64,000 nucleotides of DNA from NCBI GenBank assembly GCA_024138025.1, contig JAMXBD010001438.1, positions 248,001 to 312,000 of the forward strand. The letters run 5' to 3'. This stretch comes from Combretum micranthum. Its lineage: Eukaryota > Streptophyta > Magnoliopsida > Myrtales > Combretaceae. Under the pieces are notes generated by a model. The model had not been told where the DNA came from. It was given only the letters and a program-made list of their open reading frames with translations, and made no database searches. The translations under genes and the position numbers were made by a program. This document shows, piece by piece, positions 33,190-47,429 of the stretch (position 1 is the stretch's first letter; every line of letters starts with the position of its first letter).

Positions 33190-34221
33190 GAAATCGCAAT
33201 CAGGAACAGGAAGCTCCCCCAATAGAAGCAAATAACGAAAACCAACCTACTATACCCCAGCAAAATCAACAAGGGATAGTACCCAGTACCGACAAATGGA
33301 TATGATGAATGCAATTGGCAGCTAGCCCACCTTCTAAACACTTTCATCCAAAACCAGAGTTAAAACCAAAACCAAAATCGAAACCAGGGCCAAAGTGTAC
33401 AAAATTCCGCCCTACCACCAGCCATGGATCATCGTGAAGTAACTGCTGAAGCTCCAGCACCACCTAAAGAACATTCCTACAATGCACCCTTAATGCCACC
33501 ACCATCTTACTGAAGACCTCATTGAAGCTCTTTACCAGATTTCATATAGAGTAATTGGTATTTCAATGGAGCCTTTAGCAAACCTGATGAAGCTGAGGAC
33601 TGGTTGGCTCAGATTAAGAGATCTTTTGCAGCCTATGAGGTTCCACCTTACCTTCAGTTGGACTATGGGACTTACATGCTTAGATACAATGTTAGGGTTT
33701 GGTGGGAATCGAAAAGGAGTTTAGTACCCCTGATTACATGGGAAGCCTTTTGTCAGGAGTCCTATGTGTTGTTCGATACTGGAGCGACACACTTGTTCGT
33801 TGCCATTAGTTTGGCTAGATAGCTTAGTTTATCAGTAGCACCACCACCTCTAGCCTACGAATCAAGACACCCACAGGAAGTATCATGTCGACTCGGGAGA
33901 TGTTGAAGGATTGTCCATTGGAAATTCAAGAACACCCCTCTAAAGGTGATTTGACAGTGTGGGAAATGAGTAAGTACGAGGTCATACTTTGTATGAGCTG
34001 GTTAACCATGGTTAGAGCTATTGGGGATTGTCGAAAGAAGATAGTAAGCTTTAATGATCAATACGGGAAAGAGTGGAGTTTGTTGGAGAACCACAATCCC
34101 TAGAGGAAATGGGTTAAACTTTTTTGAGTTAATGATGGAGGATGAAGAAATGATGCCCATTGAGGATACCTCTGATGAGGAAGAACCACGAGAGGTAAGA
34201 AATATACCGGTTGTGGATGAG
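33190..34221 (+). pseudogene. gag: gag fused to protease by internal deletion
   Basis: Gln/Asn/Pro-rich Gag N-terminus from about 33190, then stops near 33512 and 33547, then the open block 33604-33822. This reads WLAQIKRSFAAYEVPPYLQ, YMLRYNVRVWWESK and WEAFCQE, and passes without a stop into SYVLFDTGATHLF of the protease. The C-terminal half of capsid, all zinc knuckles and the linker are missing. Homology goes on in other frames (STREMLKDCPLEIQ, MSWL) to the acidic linker MMEDEEMMPIED. At 34221, just before the LPGLPP region of RT would begin, a minus-strand LTR cuts it off. Confidence 0.82.
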
Positions 34222-35463
34222 TGTCATGCCCCAAAGAGTACCTTAAATGCGACAGTCCACCACAATTAATATTAAAACTTAAGTATAACTACCTCAGTCA
34301 TCCCATAAGCTTTGATACTGGTGTAAGGTATACATTCACGATTATAGAGAACCAACTTTGAAACAAGTTGTTAAGAAGACATTCGTATAGTAGTTTCAGA
34401 ATGGAAATCATAACATAATATCTGAATTAGGGAAACATATATAAGGGTCTTACAATCATCAAACTTGCATTCCTATGTTAAAAGATATAGTTCATTGTAG
34501 TCTAGAGAAGCCTAAACAAAACAATTACAAGGAGATTTACTTAGAAGTCTAACTCTACATCTAGTCTTTAACTTCTTCTAAAAACTCCTTAAGCCAAAAA
34601 GTAATACCTGTGAGAAATACCCTCGGGGCTTCAACCATAAATGGGGAAAATACAAGAGATATCTATAGGGAGGTAAGCTTCTTCGCTTAGTGAGAAACAA
34701 ATCCACAAGTAAAGTACTCAACAATCAATAATCAATTAAGTTATTTAATCAAGCATATGAAATACAAGCAATCACGTGAGCAAACAATACATATGATTTT
34801 TCGGGAATCATATGTTTGAATAGATTTACCCTTCCATTCGGTGATTAGGTGTTCCAGGCAACAAGGCCATAGTTCGCAAATATATTTTGTATTTTTGTAC
34901 AGATTCTTACTAATCGCTAAAATATAGTTGATTCAGGTACCCACTCACCATTTAATTTTAGACAATCAAAGTCATGGATTATGATTTCAGGTCCTCGACC
35001 TCATTACTATGCCCTTGTCCTACCAAAGGTATAGTAATGAATGCAATGTGACTCACTACGTGTCATGTATGAATCATTTAATTTAAGTAATCATGGCATA
35101 GCATTAGTCATTTTATAAGTGACCATAGAATTTATAGAAAATCAGTACTAAACTAAATCATACAATGATTAATTAACAATTCATGCCTCTATATACTTAT
35201 CATAACTTCAACCATGTAAGTAAAACACATGCGCTTTCATATTTTATCTTTTCCTACATCTAGTGTCATTAAGCTATAAGCAAATACATAAGTACAATTG
35301 TGAGAATTTAAACTCACTTGGCCATATCAACAGAAGTTCCTTAGTTGAAATAGTCCTCCGAGTAAGGTAGCTCAAACTCTACGTCACTTATATAAAAGTA
35401 ATACCCGAAATGAGTATTTCTTAGAAGATCTACTTAAACTTATTACAAGACAAATCATAAACT
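34222..35463 (-). mobile_element. Minus-strand LTR 3' part, interrupting pol
   Basis: Sharp LTR end TGTCATGCCCCAAAG at 34222, directly after the pol linker codons. Carries the exon-like block 35318-35387. It is cut near 35463 and joined to another minus-strand LTR. The rest of the interrupted pol is not found downstream. Confidence 0.8.
35318..35387 (-). other. Exon-like block in LTR (conserved 15-codon tail)
   Basis: Minus strand: a frame SDVEFELPYSEDYFN ending at TAA (35341-35343), then ATGG and GTGAGT. The acceptor-like AG is weaker (TATATAAG). Confidence 0.45.
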
Positions 35464-38400
35464 AGTTGATAACTTCAACATTCGCATTCTTTGCCAAAAT
35501 CCCGGAGTCATTCCCGGCTCCAATCAATTCAGTCCTCACCTTGCATTCTTGAGATAACCTGTTCATTTAAACAACTATAGGGGTATAAGCTACACTAGCT
35601 TAGTGAGAATTCCCTTAATTCCATACCATACAAGCAAGTTATAATCAACCGTATGCTATGCATGAACAAACACATGAGCAAACAATTATGTATGGGTATC
35701 CGAAACCCACACACAGAACGGATTTACGCCCTTCGTATCTTGAGTAAGGGATGGTATTGAAGTCTACACGACCGCTGCTAGTCCCCAAGCCCTCGGCTCA
35801 TAGCACTCGCCTCGGCTAGGCTCACACATGGAATGCATCCCCGATGTGCCTTAGTCCCCTATGAATGAGCTCTGATCCTGGGTCTCATTATCCAAACGAG
35901 TCCTCGGACCATACCGATCGACCTGCGTAGGAGTAGCACGCTACCAAATGCAATATGTCCGATGCGATGCATGACCAATTTAATTTTTTGCTTAGGTCAA
36001 AAATATTTATACATTCTTTAGAGTGATCAACTAATGTCATACACATAACATAAATAATATGAACGTTGCAGTTTATTCAATCAAATCGTGGTTTCGATAT
36101 GCTTTAGTATTCTTTGGCATACATTCATCACAGTCCCATCATATATCCCATCCCCATTCATATCGATTTTTATCTTGTTCTTATAATCTAATGCAACTAA
36201 CTACAAGCACAATCAAGGTAACAAAATAAGGAGAAAACTCACTCCGCCATAGGTTCGCCGGGCTTCTAGTAATAATAATCCGGTGGTAGGGAATCGTCGA
36301 ATTCGGGATCACCTAAAAAGGAAGAAATACTCTAATAAGTATTTCAACTCAAACTAATCCAAACGATTTTATACAAACTATCAAATTCATAATTCGCGTC
36401 CTACGCGGGAATTCTAACTTAAAACGGCCATAACTTGGTCATTTTAACTCGGAATATCGCAAATTATATATCGATTTCTATCTACTTAGAAAGATCTATC
36501 TATTCATATTATATATTTAAGTTTGAAAACTTTGAAGCTTTGAAAGTTCGGATCAGATTAGGGCAGCAACAATTTCCAAGTCCGAAAAATAGTTTTGTAA
36601 ATGTTTGTAATGTTCTACTATATAGATTAGCTATACATGTAATATGAATGATTCCTAACATGAATGACATGAGACGAGCTTAATGTATGCATGATCTTGA
36701 TGATTCTTGCTAAAAGAAAATTTTATAATCTCCTTATATTACAAGACTTCAAGGATAACCACTTTTACGAATACTAGTTTCCTAGCTTTGATTATTTCCA
36801 TTTGTTTTGGATCTATTACTTAAGAAAATATAATTATTTTTGTTAAAATTGAGTCTTCATTATATATATTACTTATGACCTTCATTTCTACATATAAAAT
36901 TTTTATTTTACACTTTGTAAATATGTTTTCCAATATGATTACTCAAAAATCCGAATTTTGAAAAATTTCATTTCTTGCATATTTCTTATGAGAAAGCTTG
37001 TTTAATGCATCAAAATTTGAAGCTTTACTATATTTATTGTCTAAGGACTTCATTTAACACAATAACTTGCAATTTGAGTTAAAATACTAAGTGATTACAT
37101 ATGCATCATCTCAAATTACGAATTTGACAATTTGATCACTAACTCAAAATTTTCCATTTTAATTCCATTACTTGCTTTACACATTACTCATGCCTAAACT
37201 CATTTTAACTTGTAAAAATCATTGCTTAATGATATCTATTACCTATATATACTTTTTTGCATAAAACATGAGTTTTGGAGTTGATAAATGGGTTTTCAAA
37301 ATTGGTGTTGGTTGGGATCCGAATTTAGAAAATTTATTTGTGGTCATATCTTTGATAAAATCTATCTAAGCTTATGAAAATCCATTCCTTACTTATCATA
37401 TATTATGAGCCTTTCATTTCTTGAATAAAAACTTCATTTTTGAGTTGGAAAACATGTTTTTAAAATAGGCCTTGGCCAAAATCCGAAAATATAATTTTTA
37501 TTTTGAAAATCACTTTTGATTCTTGTAGAAAGAAGTCTTGATGATATACATATATTAAGCCTTCATTTTCTTAAGTAAAAATTACATTTTAATACTTGGA
37601 AAGTGGTTTTTAAATGGGGGTCTTGCCAAAGTACGAATTTCACAATTTTGTTTGAGTTCAAAACTAGGATCTATACTTAACATGAACATAAACATAAAAC
37701 AAATGCATGGTAATAAGTTATAAACATCATAGATCTAAACTTTACTTATCAAAATCTTTCATTTATGGTATCTATACCCTAAGCCCTTCATTTTAAATGA
37801 AAAATACACATTTTGAAGTTGAAAAACAACTTTTCTAAATATGACTCCATTTTCATCCGAATTTTCAAAAATTATTTTTGTTGAAAATACAATAGATCTT
37901 GAGTTTCCTAAAGCTTTCTTACTATCATCATGCTTTTACAAGCCATCCATGAACATAAAACAAAGTCTAATGCATTTTATGAACTTAAAACTCTAGATCT
38001 AGTTTTCTAAACTAGTTATAAGTGCATGAACACATGTGGATGATGGATCTATGCATAAATCATGAGAAATAACAAATATAACAACTTAAATAACAAGATC
38101 TATGGCATAAACGAAAATCAAAGCTACAAAAATTTAGATCTACAAAATATATGAACTTTAAACAAGAAAATAATTGAAATACAAGATAATAAAAGTAGAG
38201 AAAAGGAGTGTTTCATTATTGGCATCATCATCCTAAGCTTTTAAGCTTATGGAAGGTCATTTGATGCATGAAACCTTCATTACACTTTACCTATATCACC
38301 TATGGAGCTTTGGAAAGAAGATTTGGCTTGGAAATCTTTAAGAAATGGGTGTGGAAGCTAATGGAAGGTGTGGGGGCAGCTTGTTTTTCCTAGAACAAGA

Positions 38401-40008
38401 GGAAATGAAGAAGAAAGAGAGGAAAAATGAGAGAGAAAGACTAAAGAAGGAAAGAGGGAAAGTGAGTAAATGAAGGAGAGAGAGAAAGTGAGTGTATTAA
38501 TTGAGTAAAAGAGAGAAAAAAATAAAACAAGGGCAGCCAAAGGGAGAGGGGGCTGCTGCACGTGAAAAGAGAGGGAGAGAGAGGGTTTGATGAAATTTGA
38601 CTTGAATTTGAATTGTGTAATAAATGTATAATGTAACTTTCTTAAGAAGGAGTGGAAAAATAATTAATTTGGTCAAAATGGAGTAAATGAAGGACAATGG
38701 CAGCCATCAAGGAGTCAAAAATCTGCCATGAATAGATATAATGAAGTGTAAAAAGATTGAAGTGAAAAGGAAGTGATATGTGTAAGGTGTACTTGAAGGT
38801 ATGGGTTGTAAAAGTACTTTATTAATAAAATAAAATAAAATTGGAAAATTTATTCCAAATAATTGTAGCAGATTTTTCATAATTAAAATTAAATAATTAT
38901 TTGAATTATTTTAGTATTTTAACAAATATGTTACCGGTACGGTCAAAATACGCGAATATGGGCTATAAATAATATTTTTATAACCCGAAAAATTCTAAAA
39001 AAATATTTTATGAGAATAAAAATATTTTAAAATATTTTTCAATTATTAAATTAATTTATTTTATTTTTAGTATCGGGTCTTAAACAGAATCTGATCCCGT
39101 AAAAGCCCGAACTAACTAATTTTTAGAAAAACAAAATTTTCTATAATATATAAATTATTTATCTAAAAATATAAGGCTTTATAAGAATAATAAAATTTTA
39201 TAATGAAATAAAAATGAATAGTGCCATAGACTAATCAATTACCGGTAATAATGGAAATACGATAAAAAGGTTATAACTGTAACTTTTATAACCCGAAAAA
39301 TTATATAACTGATATATTTAGAAATCTTATGAAATTACGAGTCTAACGGTACTATTGGTATATTTTTGATGTCTCGAGCCCCGGGACACGCTTTTCGAAG
39401 TCTGTATCCGAACGGGTTCGAAATAGGTCAAAAATTTACCAATGATATTTTTAAACAAACTCATATTACTATGAGTTATTCTACATATTTAGCTACGCCT
39501 CGGCCTCTAGGGTTAGGGGCACTAAGTTGCCGGACTTAGGCTATTGTATTCCGGTTAGGGTTTCCGGGTGATTTTCCGGTTTAGACCTTTGCCAATTTGG
39601 AAACTGATATTTATGTTTATACAACATATTTAATTTGAGAAATTTATTTTTAAATTTTATTTTTGTAAGTATTTAATATCTCTTAATATTTTCGGAATTC
39701 TTAAATTGAGTTTTATTTTCGAAGGTCAATCATTATTTACTTTTTAATAGTTTGTTTTTGGGTTTTATATTACCCGATTTTATAAGTCGGAGTTAAATAT
39801 GGAATTTTTCGTACGTCGTGGTTTTGAATTTGAAGACCACTGTGTTCTTATTTTATTTTAAAATTTTCATTTTCTCAAGATTAAGAAGTTTATGAATTCG
39901 TTCGTGTTTTTGGACTAGTTGAAATTTGGTTTTAATTTGGAGTGATTTTTAGGGTTTATTTTCGAAGTTCATCTTAAAATTATTTATTGAAATTTTCCGG
40001 GGCTTACA
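35464..40008 (-). mobile_element. Minus-strand LTR, about 4.5 kb, 3' end missing
   Basis: Minus-strand start TGTAAGCCCCGG at 40008. It runs to about 35464 and lacks its last roughly 300 bp. Its body is the reverse complement of the plus-strand LTRs at 17377-18570 and 41075-43500, so these are one subfamily. It holds two ACCGGTA blocks (near 38930 and 39240), the exon-like block 36243-36312 and a GC-rich stretch near 35750-35950. ORFs at 38358 and 38497 are leader sequence, not genes. Confidence 0.82.
36243..36312 (-). other. Exon-like block in LTR (conserved 15-codon tail)
   Basis: Minus strand: ATTTCTTCCTTTTTAG, then a frame GDPEFDDSLPPDYYY ending at TAG (36266-36268), then CTATGGCG and GTGAGT. 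The plus-strand sister is at 42850. Confidence 0.55.
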
Positions 40009-40404
40009 TCCTCCCCAGTCAAGCATTGGGAGCATTAGCTTCATCAAGGCAACCCAGTCAAGTATTGGGAGCCTTAGCTTCATTAAAGCAACCCGGGACT
40101 ATGTCCCAAAAAAAGAAAAAGAAAGAAAAGAAAAGGCAATATTACGAGCAAAAAAAGTAATAAGCTTGTTAGTGAGCATTTAGGCTCTAAAATATATATA
40201 TATATGTATATATAGGCAGTAACATATATATGAAGTTAGGTTAGAAGCATGATAATTACAGTAATAAGATTATAATAACAACATAATAGTAAAACAACAT
40301 AATGTGAAATTTATTCATAAACAAGAACAAAACATGAACATAGTGTTGCTTTTGTAACATTGGAATGTTTAAGAAACATACACCATTGTCATGTTAAGTT
40401 ACAT
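40009..40404 (-). mobile_element. Minus-strand LTR interior fragment
   Basis: Reverse complement of the hairpin/leader region of the family, with a short tandem duplication of a block containing AGTATTGGGAGCCTTAGC (40018-40100). GGGAC/GTCCC closes a 3-nt loop near 40101. Cut on both sides by other LTRs. Confidence 0.7.
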
Positions 40405-41070
40405 TGTCATGCCCAAAAGGGTACCCTAAATGCGATAGTCCGTCACACTTGATATTTAAACTCAAGTGTGACAACCTTAGTCACTCAATGAGTTTAGATA
40501 CCGGGTGTAAAATTCACGTTCAACATATAGGGAACCATACTTTGAATCGAAATAGCTTAAGGAGGCATACATAGCGATAAGAATATAAATCATAACAGTT
40601 ATAACCAGATTAAACTATTACAAAATCTAAGGGGCATACCTCTGTCAAATTATCAAGAGTCCTTAGGTCCTCAAAAGCTTCTTACATCAACATATATTAT
40701 ATATATATATATATATAAGATTAAGGAGATTCAACTAGAAGTCTATACCTAACATCTAGGTCCTGACTTCTTCAAGAAGCACCTTAAATTCCAAAAGCTA
40801 TACCTGGGGAGAGTGGCCTCTCGGGGATAGCCATAAATAATCATACTGCAATAGGAAACTATAAGAGTATAAGCTTACAAGCTTAGGGAGTTTCACTTCC
40901 AAATTAAATACTTCATCATACACTAGGACAAGCAAGTTATATTATCAATCATATGAAATGCATAAGCACGTGAGCATACAATACATAAGACTTTCCGAGA
41001 GTTCTATGTTGAATGGATTTACACTCTCCATTCGAGGTTAGGTGTTTCAAGCCCATACGACCATATTTTC
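40405..41070 (-). mobile_element. Minus-strand LTR 3' end fragment
   Basis: Sharp LTR end TGTCATGCCCAAAAGGG at 40405. Truncated near 41070 where plus-strand segment B begins. Contains an AT dinucleotide run near 40691. Confidence 0.75.
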
Positions 41071-41074
41071 AAAA

Positions 41075-43870
41075 GCTCAAGATCTATTTTATTTTCAACA
41101 AAAATCATTTTTGAAAATTCGGATGAAAATGGAGCCATATTTAGAAAAGTTATTTCTTAACTTCAAAATGTGTATTTTTCATTTAAAATGAAGGGCTTAG
41201 GGTATAGATAACATAAATGAAAGATTTTGATGAGTAAAGTTTAGATCTATGAGTTTATAGTTTACTACCATGGATTTCTTTTACATTTATGTTCATATTA
41301 AGAGTAGATCTTGGTTTTGAACTTAAACAAAAATAGTGAAGTTCGTATTTTGGCAAGACCCCTATTTAAAAACCACTTTCCAAGTGTCAAAATGAAATTT
41401 TTACTTGAGATAATGAAGGCTTATTGTATATATATCATTAAGACTTCATTTTATATGGTTCAAAAATGATTTTCAAAGATTAATTTTCAAAACAAAATTC
41501 TATTTTTGGATTTAGGTCAAGACCTATTTTAAAAAACATGTTTTCCAACTGAAAAATGAAGTTTTTATTCAAGAAATGGAAGGCTCTTAAGATATGATAC
41601 GTAAAGAATGATTTTTCCTAAGTTTAGATAGATTTTATCAAAAGATATGACCAAAAATAAATTTTGTAAATTCTGATTTCAACTAAGACCAATTTTAAAA
41701 ACCCATTTATCAACTCCAAAACTCATGTTTTATCTGAAGAATGAAGGGTATAGGTAATAGGTATAATTAAGTGGTGATTTTTACAAGTTGAAATGAGTTT
41801 TGATGAGATTAATGTGTAAAATAAAAAGTAGAATCAAGATGGAAAATTTTGAGTTAGTAGTCAACTTGTAAAATTCGTACTTTGGATGATGCCCATGAAA
41901 ACACCTATTATCCAAGTTCAAAAAAAAAGTTTTATGTATTAAATGAAGTTCCTTATAGTAGGTATAGTGAAGTCTTAAATTTTAATGCATTAAACAAGTT
42001 TTTCCCAAAGGAATCATCAAAAAGTGGATTTTCTAAAATTCGGATTTTTGAGTAATCATATTTGAAAACATATTTGCAAAGTGTAAATGCAAATTTTTAT
42101 GAAAAAGTAAAGTCCTTATAGTTATGTATGGTTGAGCCATAATTTTTTAAATATCAAATGATTTTTACTTAAAGGAATCACTCAAAAACTATTTTTCACA
42201 AAATTCGGATTTTGGAATCAACCCTACTTGAAAACATGTTTACAAAGTGCAAAATGGAAATTTTTATGTAGAAATGAAGGTCATAAGAATAGATATAATG
42301 AAGACTCAATTTTAACAAAGATAATCCTATTTTCTTAAGAAATAAATCCAAAACAAATGGAAATGATCAAAATTAGGACACTAGTTTTCTTAGAAGTAAA
42401 TAGCAATGGAGTCTTACAAATAAAAAGTTTCTAAAATTCCTTTTAGTAAATATTGTCAAAAGCATGCATGCATCAAGCTCATAACATGCCATTCATGATA
42501 GGAAATCATCAATATTGCATATGTAGTTAATCTATATATTAGGAACATTACAAACATTTACGAAACTATTTTTCGGAATTGGAATTTGCCACTGTTCCGA
42601 TCTGATCTGATCTTTTCGAAGCTTCAAAGTTTTCAAAACTTAAATATAATATTAGAATTAGATAGATCTTTCGAAGTAGATAGAAATCGAAATATAATTT
42701 GCGAAATTCCGTATTGAAACGACCAAGTTATAGCCGTTTTAAGTTGGAATTCCCGCGTAGAACGAAAATTACGAATTTGATAGTTTGTATGAGATAGCTT
42801 GAACTAGTTAAGTGATGAAATACTTATTAGGGTATTTCTTCCTTTTTAGGTGACCTCGATATCGACGATTCCTTACCACCGGATTACTTATACTAAGAGA
42901 CCGGTGATCCAATGGTCGAGTAAGTATTACTTCCGATTCCATTTTTTGTATGTAATTGTAATAATAGTTGCACTAGATATTTGGTAAAGATAAACTGGAT
43001 ATGCATGACGGGGATAAATGGAAACTATGTATGGTTTTTGTTGATATGAGGAATGAATATAAGAATATCGAAGCCGAGTGATTAACTATTGCTTGTATAG
43101 ATGAATTAGAATTGATTGTCTGATTATTGATTGATCACTTAAAAGAATTGGTATAATTGATTATTCGGAATTGAAGATGAAATTGAACTCATTCATATCA
43201 CGATGGGGATGGAGCATTAGCATTTGTTGGTTTATTGTTGTCCTTAAACGAATTATGGTTCATAGTTGTCCGTAAGTTGAAATGGTCTTGGTTCGTACCA
43301 CGGGATTCGTTAATCTGCTAACCCAAGATGGAGGGCGCAAGTCCATCCACATATGATTTCCAGCAGGTCATATGTTTGTTGAATTCATGTCTGACTAATC
43401 ACTTGATTGTATGATGTGTTATAAATGTAATCTTGGGAGTTCTAACTCACTAAGCTAGTGTAGCTTATACTCCAATAGATGTTTGATTAAACAGGTTCTC
43501 TCAAGAATGCTAAGTGGGGACCATGATGGTTGGAGCCGAGAATGACTTCGGGATTTCAGTAAAGAATAAGAATGTTTGAAGTTATCAGCTAGGCTTTATG
43601 ATTTGCCTTGTAATAGTTTTATGTAGAGAAGTCTTTGGATGAATGTAATTGAAGTATAATGTTTTGTATTTGGAGTATAGTAAATTGAAATTCCTTTGTG
43701 TTGTTACTTAAGTTATATCAACATAAAATGTATCACTCTGATGAGTTTCCTTCATGTGTTAGACACCTTGTACATAGTATGGAAGCCTTCGCGTGACTTG
43801 GGTGGTCATTCTTGAGCTTTAATATTGTGTACGACGGACTGCCACGTTTATGGTGCTTTTCGGGGCGTGA
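41075..43870 (+). mobile_element. Plus-strand LTR fragment, start of duplicated segment B
   Basis: Near-identical to 17619-18935 of copy A but keeps the 1.5 kb that copy A has lost. Carries the exon-like block 42850-42919 and a downstream site TAAACAG near 43490. Ends CGGGGCGTGA without CA and is fused to another LTR piece exactly as in copy A. Confidence 0.87.
42850..42919 (+). other. Exon-like block in LTR (conserved 15-codon tail)
   Basis: TTTCTTCCTTTTTAG, then a frame GDLDIDDSLPPDYLY ending at TAA (42894-42896), then CAATGG and GTAAGT, the strongest plant donor form among the copies. Confidence 0.55.
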
Positions 43871-46144
43871 AATCCTCATCAAGTCAAAACAAATTTTCTT
43901 TCTTTTATTTTATTCTTTTGGAACTAGTTTACTTCTTAGTTTCGGGAGCCTTGAAGAAGCTAAGACTCCCAATACTTGACTTTATTTATTATTTATGCTA
44001 TTGTTGCTTGTTATTATTTCTCATAATCATGCCCATTAAGATTGTTGTCCAAATTTTCTAAGCTCCAATTATATTTGATAAAAATGAGATTTTATTACAT
44101 AAGAACAGTTTTACATATAATATAAAATCTATGGTTTAACCAAAGTAAAATTCTTTTCCAAGTTTTAGGAAGAATTCACTACTATTTAAAAGCTACTTTT
44201 TGTTTTGAAAAAGCTTTTTAAATCCTTTCTATATTACTTGTTTTCTTAAAAGAAGATGACTTTGACACTAAAATAATTTTCATAATATAAGGAAATCCCA
44301 TGAAACAAAAATAAGAGTTTTTAAAACCAAGATTTTTCAAATAAATAGTCAAAGAAAACAAATAGGAAAATTAGCACTAATGTTGAGGATTTAGAAAAGA
44401 AGAAATTCATTTTTATCATAAAGTCATTTAGAAAAATAGTAAGACAAACATAAAAAATATTCTTTGAAAACAAAGGAAATCAAAATATTCATTTTATAGG
44501 ATTTACAAAATGAATTTCTTGTAAACTATAGTTTTCTAAACTCTTAATTAACATTGTTTTACCCAAGAAACATGGTTGGACAACAAACACTTGAGCATGG
44601 ATAAAATATGAGCTAAGTATCTATGAAAAATAAAATTTTTTCAACTATATAGATAACTAAGTAATTATCAAATAATTTTTGAATGATTTAATGTTTGTAG
44701 CAAATTGCTTTTGAGTTAGGGAAAATTCGTGGTGAATCTGATCACCACTGTTTCGGAGCCTAAATGATCTAGTTTGATAAAAGACAGTTTTAGAAATAGG
44801 TAGATCTTTTCGAGTAGGTAGGAATCGGTATATTATATACGCAATTTCGAGTTAAAATGACCAAGTTATGGCCATTTTAAATTGGAGTTTTCCTTTATAC
44901 GAACTTTGACGTTCTCATGACGTTGTTTTGTCAAAATTCAAGAAAGTCATCAAGAAGCACTCATTTTGGGTATTTTCCTTGACTAGGTGATTCCAAGGAA
45001 GGATACCCATACCCCGAAGATTATTTCGACTAAGTGGATTGTGTGAACAACTCATCCATTTAGAGAAGTGTCGGCATGGCATCGTGAGCTTATTTTCTTA
45101 AAATGCTTTACTTGATTGTGCTTGTAATTTAGTCGCATTAGAATTAAGAAAAGACAAATTGATATGTATGCGAAAAATTGTTTGAAAGGATCCTAAGAAT
45201 ATCGAGGCCGGAATTGATTAAATGTTTGTTTTAGTATAACATATGATTTGTATGAAATTCTATGATCACCTTAAATTTGATAACAATGATGCTATGATAT
45301 CATAAATAAATTGATTCATGCATACCACGAAATGAGTCACATTGCACTGGGTTATTATCCTTGGATGAGAAGGATGGTAGCTCAGGTCGAAAGCAACACT
45401 TGGCGGTTATGATCTAAAGCAATTGCTTGGCGACATGGAGTTAAATGCTTGGCAGAAATCTGAAAGCATGACTCAATTCAAGTAGACTTAATATGCTTGG
45501 CGGTATTGATTGAAAGCAAAAGTTTTTTTTACTAAAACTATTTATTTTGAGGTTACGTATCACCAAACCCCAAATGGAGGGCGTAAATCCATTCAACATA
45601 TAATTCTCTGAAAACTATATGCCTTGTTTTCCCACGTGTCTGTTGCATTTCATTTGTCTGCTTAAATAACTTGTTTGAAATTCATTACACAAGAAGTTTA
45701 TTTATTGAATAGTTCTCACTAAGCCTATTAGCTTACACCCTTATAGATATCTTTTGCAGTTCACCTATTTGTGGTTGAGGCCACGTGGACCCTACAGCCA
45801 GGTATTTTCCTTTTTGGTTAAGGAATTTGTAGATGAAGTTTAGTATTGGATAAGATATAGACTTCATAGAAATATTCTTGTAATAGATTATAGTTATTTG
45901 TGGCTGAGGAATGCCCCTAAGATTTGTAAGACTATTGTTATGAATAAATGAATATTATGAATCTTTTCTTAATTTGTTATTATATCTTCTTAAGCTTCAT
46001 AATTCCATGTATGGTCCTCTAAATTTGTGAGAGCACGCCTTACACTTAATATCGAAGCTTCTAGGAATGACTAAGGTTGTCATACTTAAGCTTTAATATT
46101 GAGTATGGTGGACTATTCGTTTAGGGTACCCATGGGGCATGACA
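43871..46144 (+). mobile_element. Plus-strand LTR 3' part, copy B
   Basis: Same as 18936-21212, ending GGGGCATGACA. Exon-like blocks at 44987-45083 (tail GDSKEGYPYPEDYFD, stop 45031-45033) and 45760-45801; tandem repeat near 45390-45525. The ORF 43825-44061 crosses the LTR-LTR junction and is not a gene. Confidence 0.85.
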
Positions 46145-47275
46145 GAAAGCATCCGACATACAGTCGCATGCTGTGCCATTTCCACTGCCACAACCATCGA
46201 AGTCATACCGAAACATGCTCCCTAACTTAATCAAAAGTAATCGCTACTTCGATGGAGCCTTCGGAAAGCCAGATGAGATCGAAGACTGGTTGGCCCAAGT
46301 CAAGAGATCGTTTGATGCTTATAAAGTGCCCCACCATTTAAGAGTCAGTTTTGGGACATACCTGCTAAGATTTAATGCCTGAATATGGTGGGAGTCGAAG
46401 AAGCGAGAATTGCCTACTCTAGTTACTTGGGATATGTTTTGAGAAGAGTTCTTAGAGAACTATTTTCTAAGGACTCTCAAAGTTTAGTACAGTGCTGACT
46501 TCCTGCATATTTCCCAAAAGGGGAGAACCATCGAGCAGTATGAAACTAAGTTCAGCTGCCTTTTGCAATATGCTCCTGAATCCTTTAAGTAAAGCAGGAG
46601 TTAAAAATATAAGTTTCCTTGAATGGACTAAATGAGGACTTGAGGATTCGTTTAGAGGAGTTTGATATCAGAAGCTTTAGGGAGCTAGTGGAAAGGGCTC
46701 GAATAATTGAAGGAGCCAAAAAGATGAAGACAAACGCTCCAGAGAGGAAAGTGTTTGTGTTTGGAGGGAAGCCTTATGAAGGACTGAGTTCTAGATTCAA
46801 GAATAAGAGGTTAAGACCTTTGGAAGTTTCAATGGAAGTGGAAGCAATCATAAGGAAGTAACCAAGGTGGATATTACGTAATGGAAATGCCGAGGCAGGC
46901 ATTATCCAAAGTCTTGCCCACAGTTACAAAACAAGTGCTATTTTTGCGGTAGCCTGGATCATAAAATCTTGGAGTGTCCCAAGAAGAACATCAGTTTTTG
47001 TTATGTGTGTAAGCAGCCATGGCACTTAGTAAATGAATGCCCGAAAAGGAAAAATACCCTGGCAAAGCCGTCCAATGCTTTAGGAGGGTCTGCCCTTGCC
47101 AGAACCAACAACGACAATGGGAACGGGAACCGCTCTGGCACATCAATGCATGGGATAAGAATTTACAACCTAGAAGGCCAGTAGATGTGTGAGGAAGCCA
47201 ATGATGAGGAGGAAGGATGTGAGTTTGTTGCCATAGAGGAAGACAGAGCCTATGATCACGGTTTAGTTGTAGGTT
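46145..47275 (+). pseudogene. gag: gag fragment, copy B, fused to LTR end
   Basis: Same structure as copy A: LTR terminus, a few bases, then mid-gag. Stops after LLRFNA, WDMF and ESFK are identical in both copies. The three zinc-knuckle modules near 46880-47045 are followed by a frame that stays open to 47184, longer than in copy A, where a small deletion breaks it. The ancestor was therefore already unable to make Gag before it was duplicated. Confidence 0.87.
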
Positions 47276-47429
47276 AGCCTTAACTTTAAGCTATCATTTT
47301 GTTTGTTTATAGCATCTTTATATATTATCGAATCCATAACAATAGAATCCCAACATCTCTATAGCTTAAAGCTTTAGAATGGTTAGAGAAGTATAGTATG
47401 GCACAGTTAATAACTAGTGCGTGTTGAAT

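Noticed and set aside
40689..40718. AT dinucleotide run as regulatory site
   Set aside because: Simple microsatellite; similar TA runs occur at 15519, 28477 and 40194 with no shared context.
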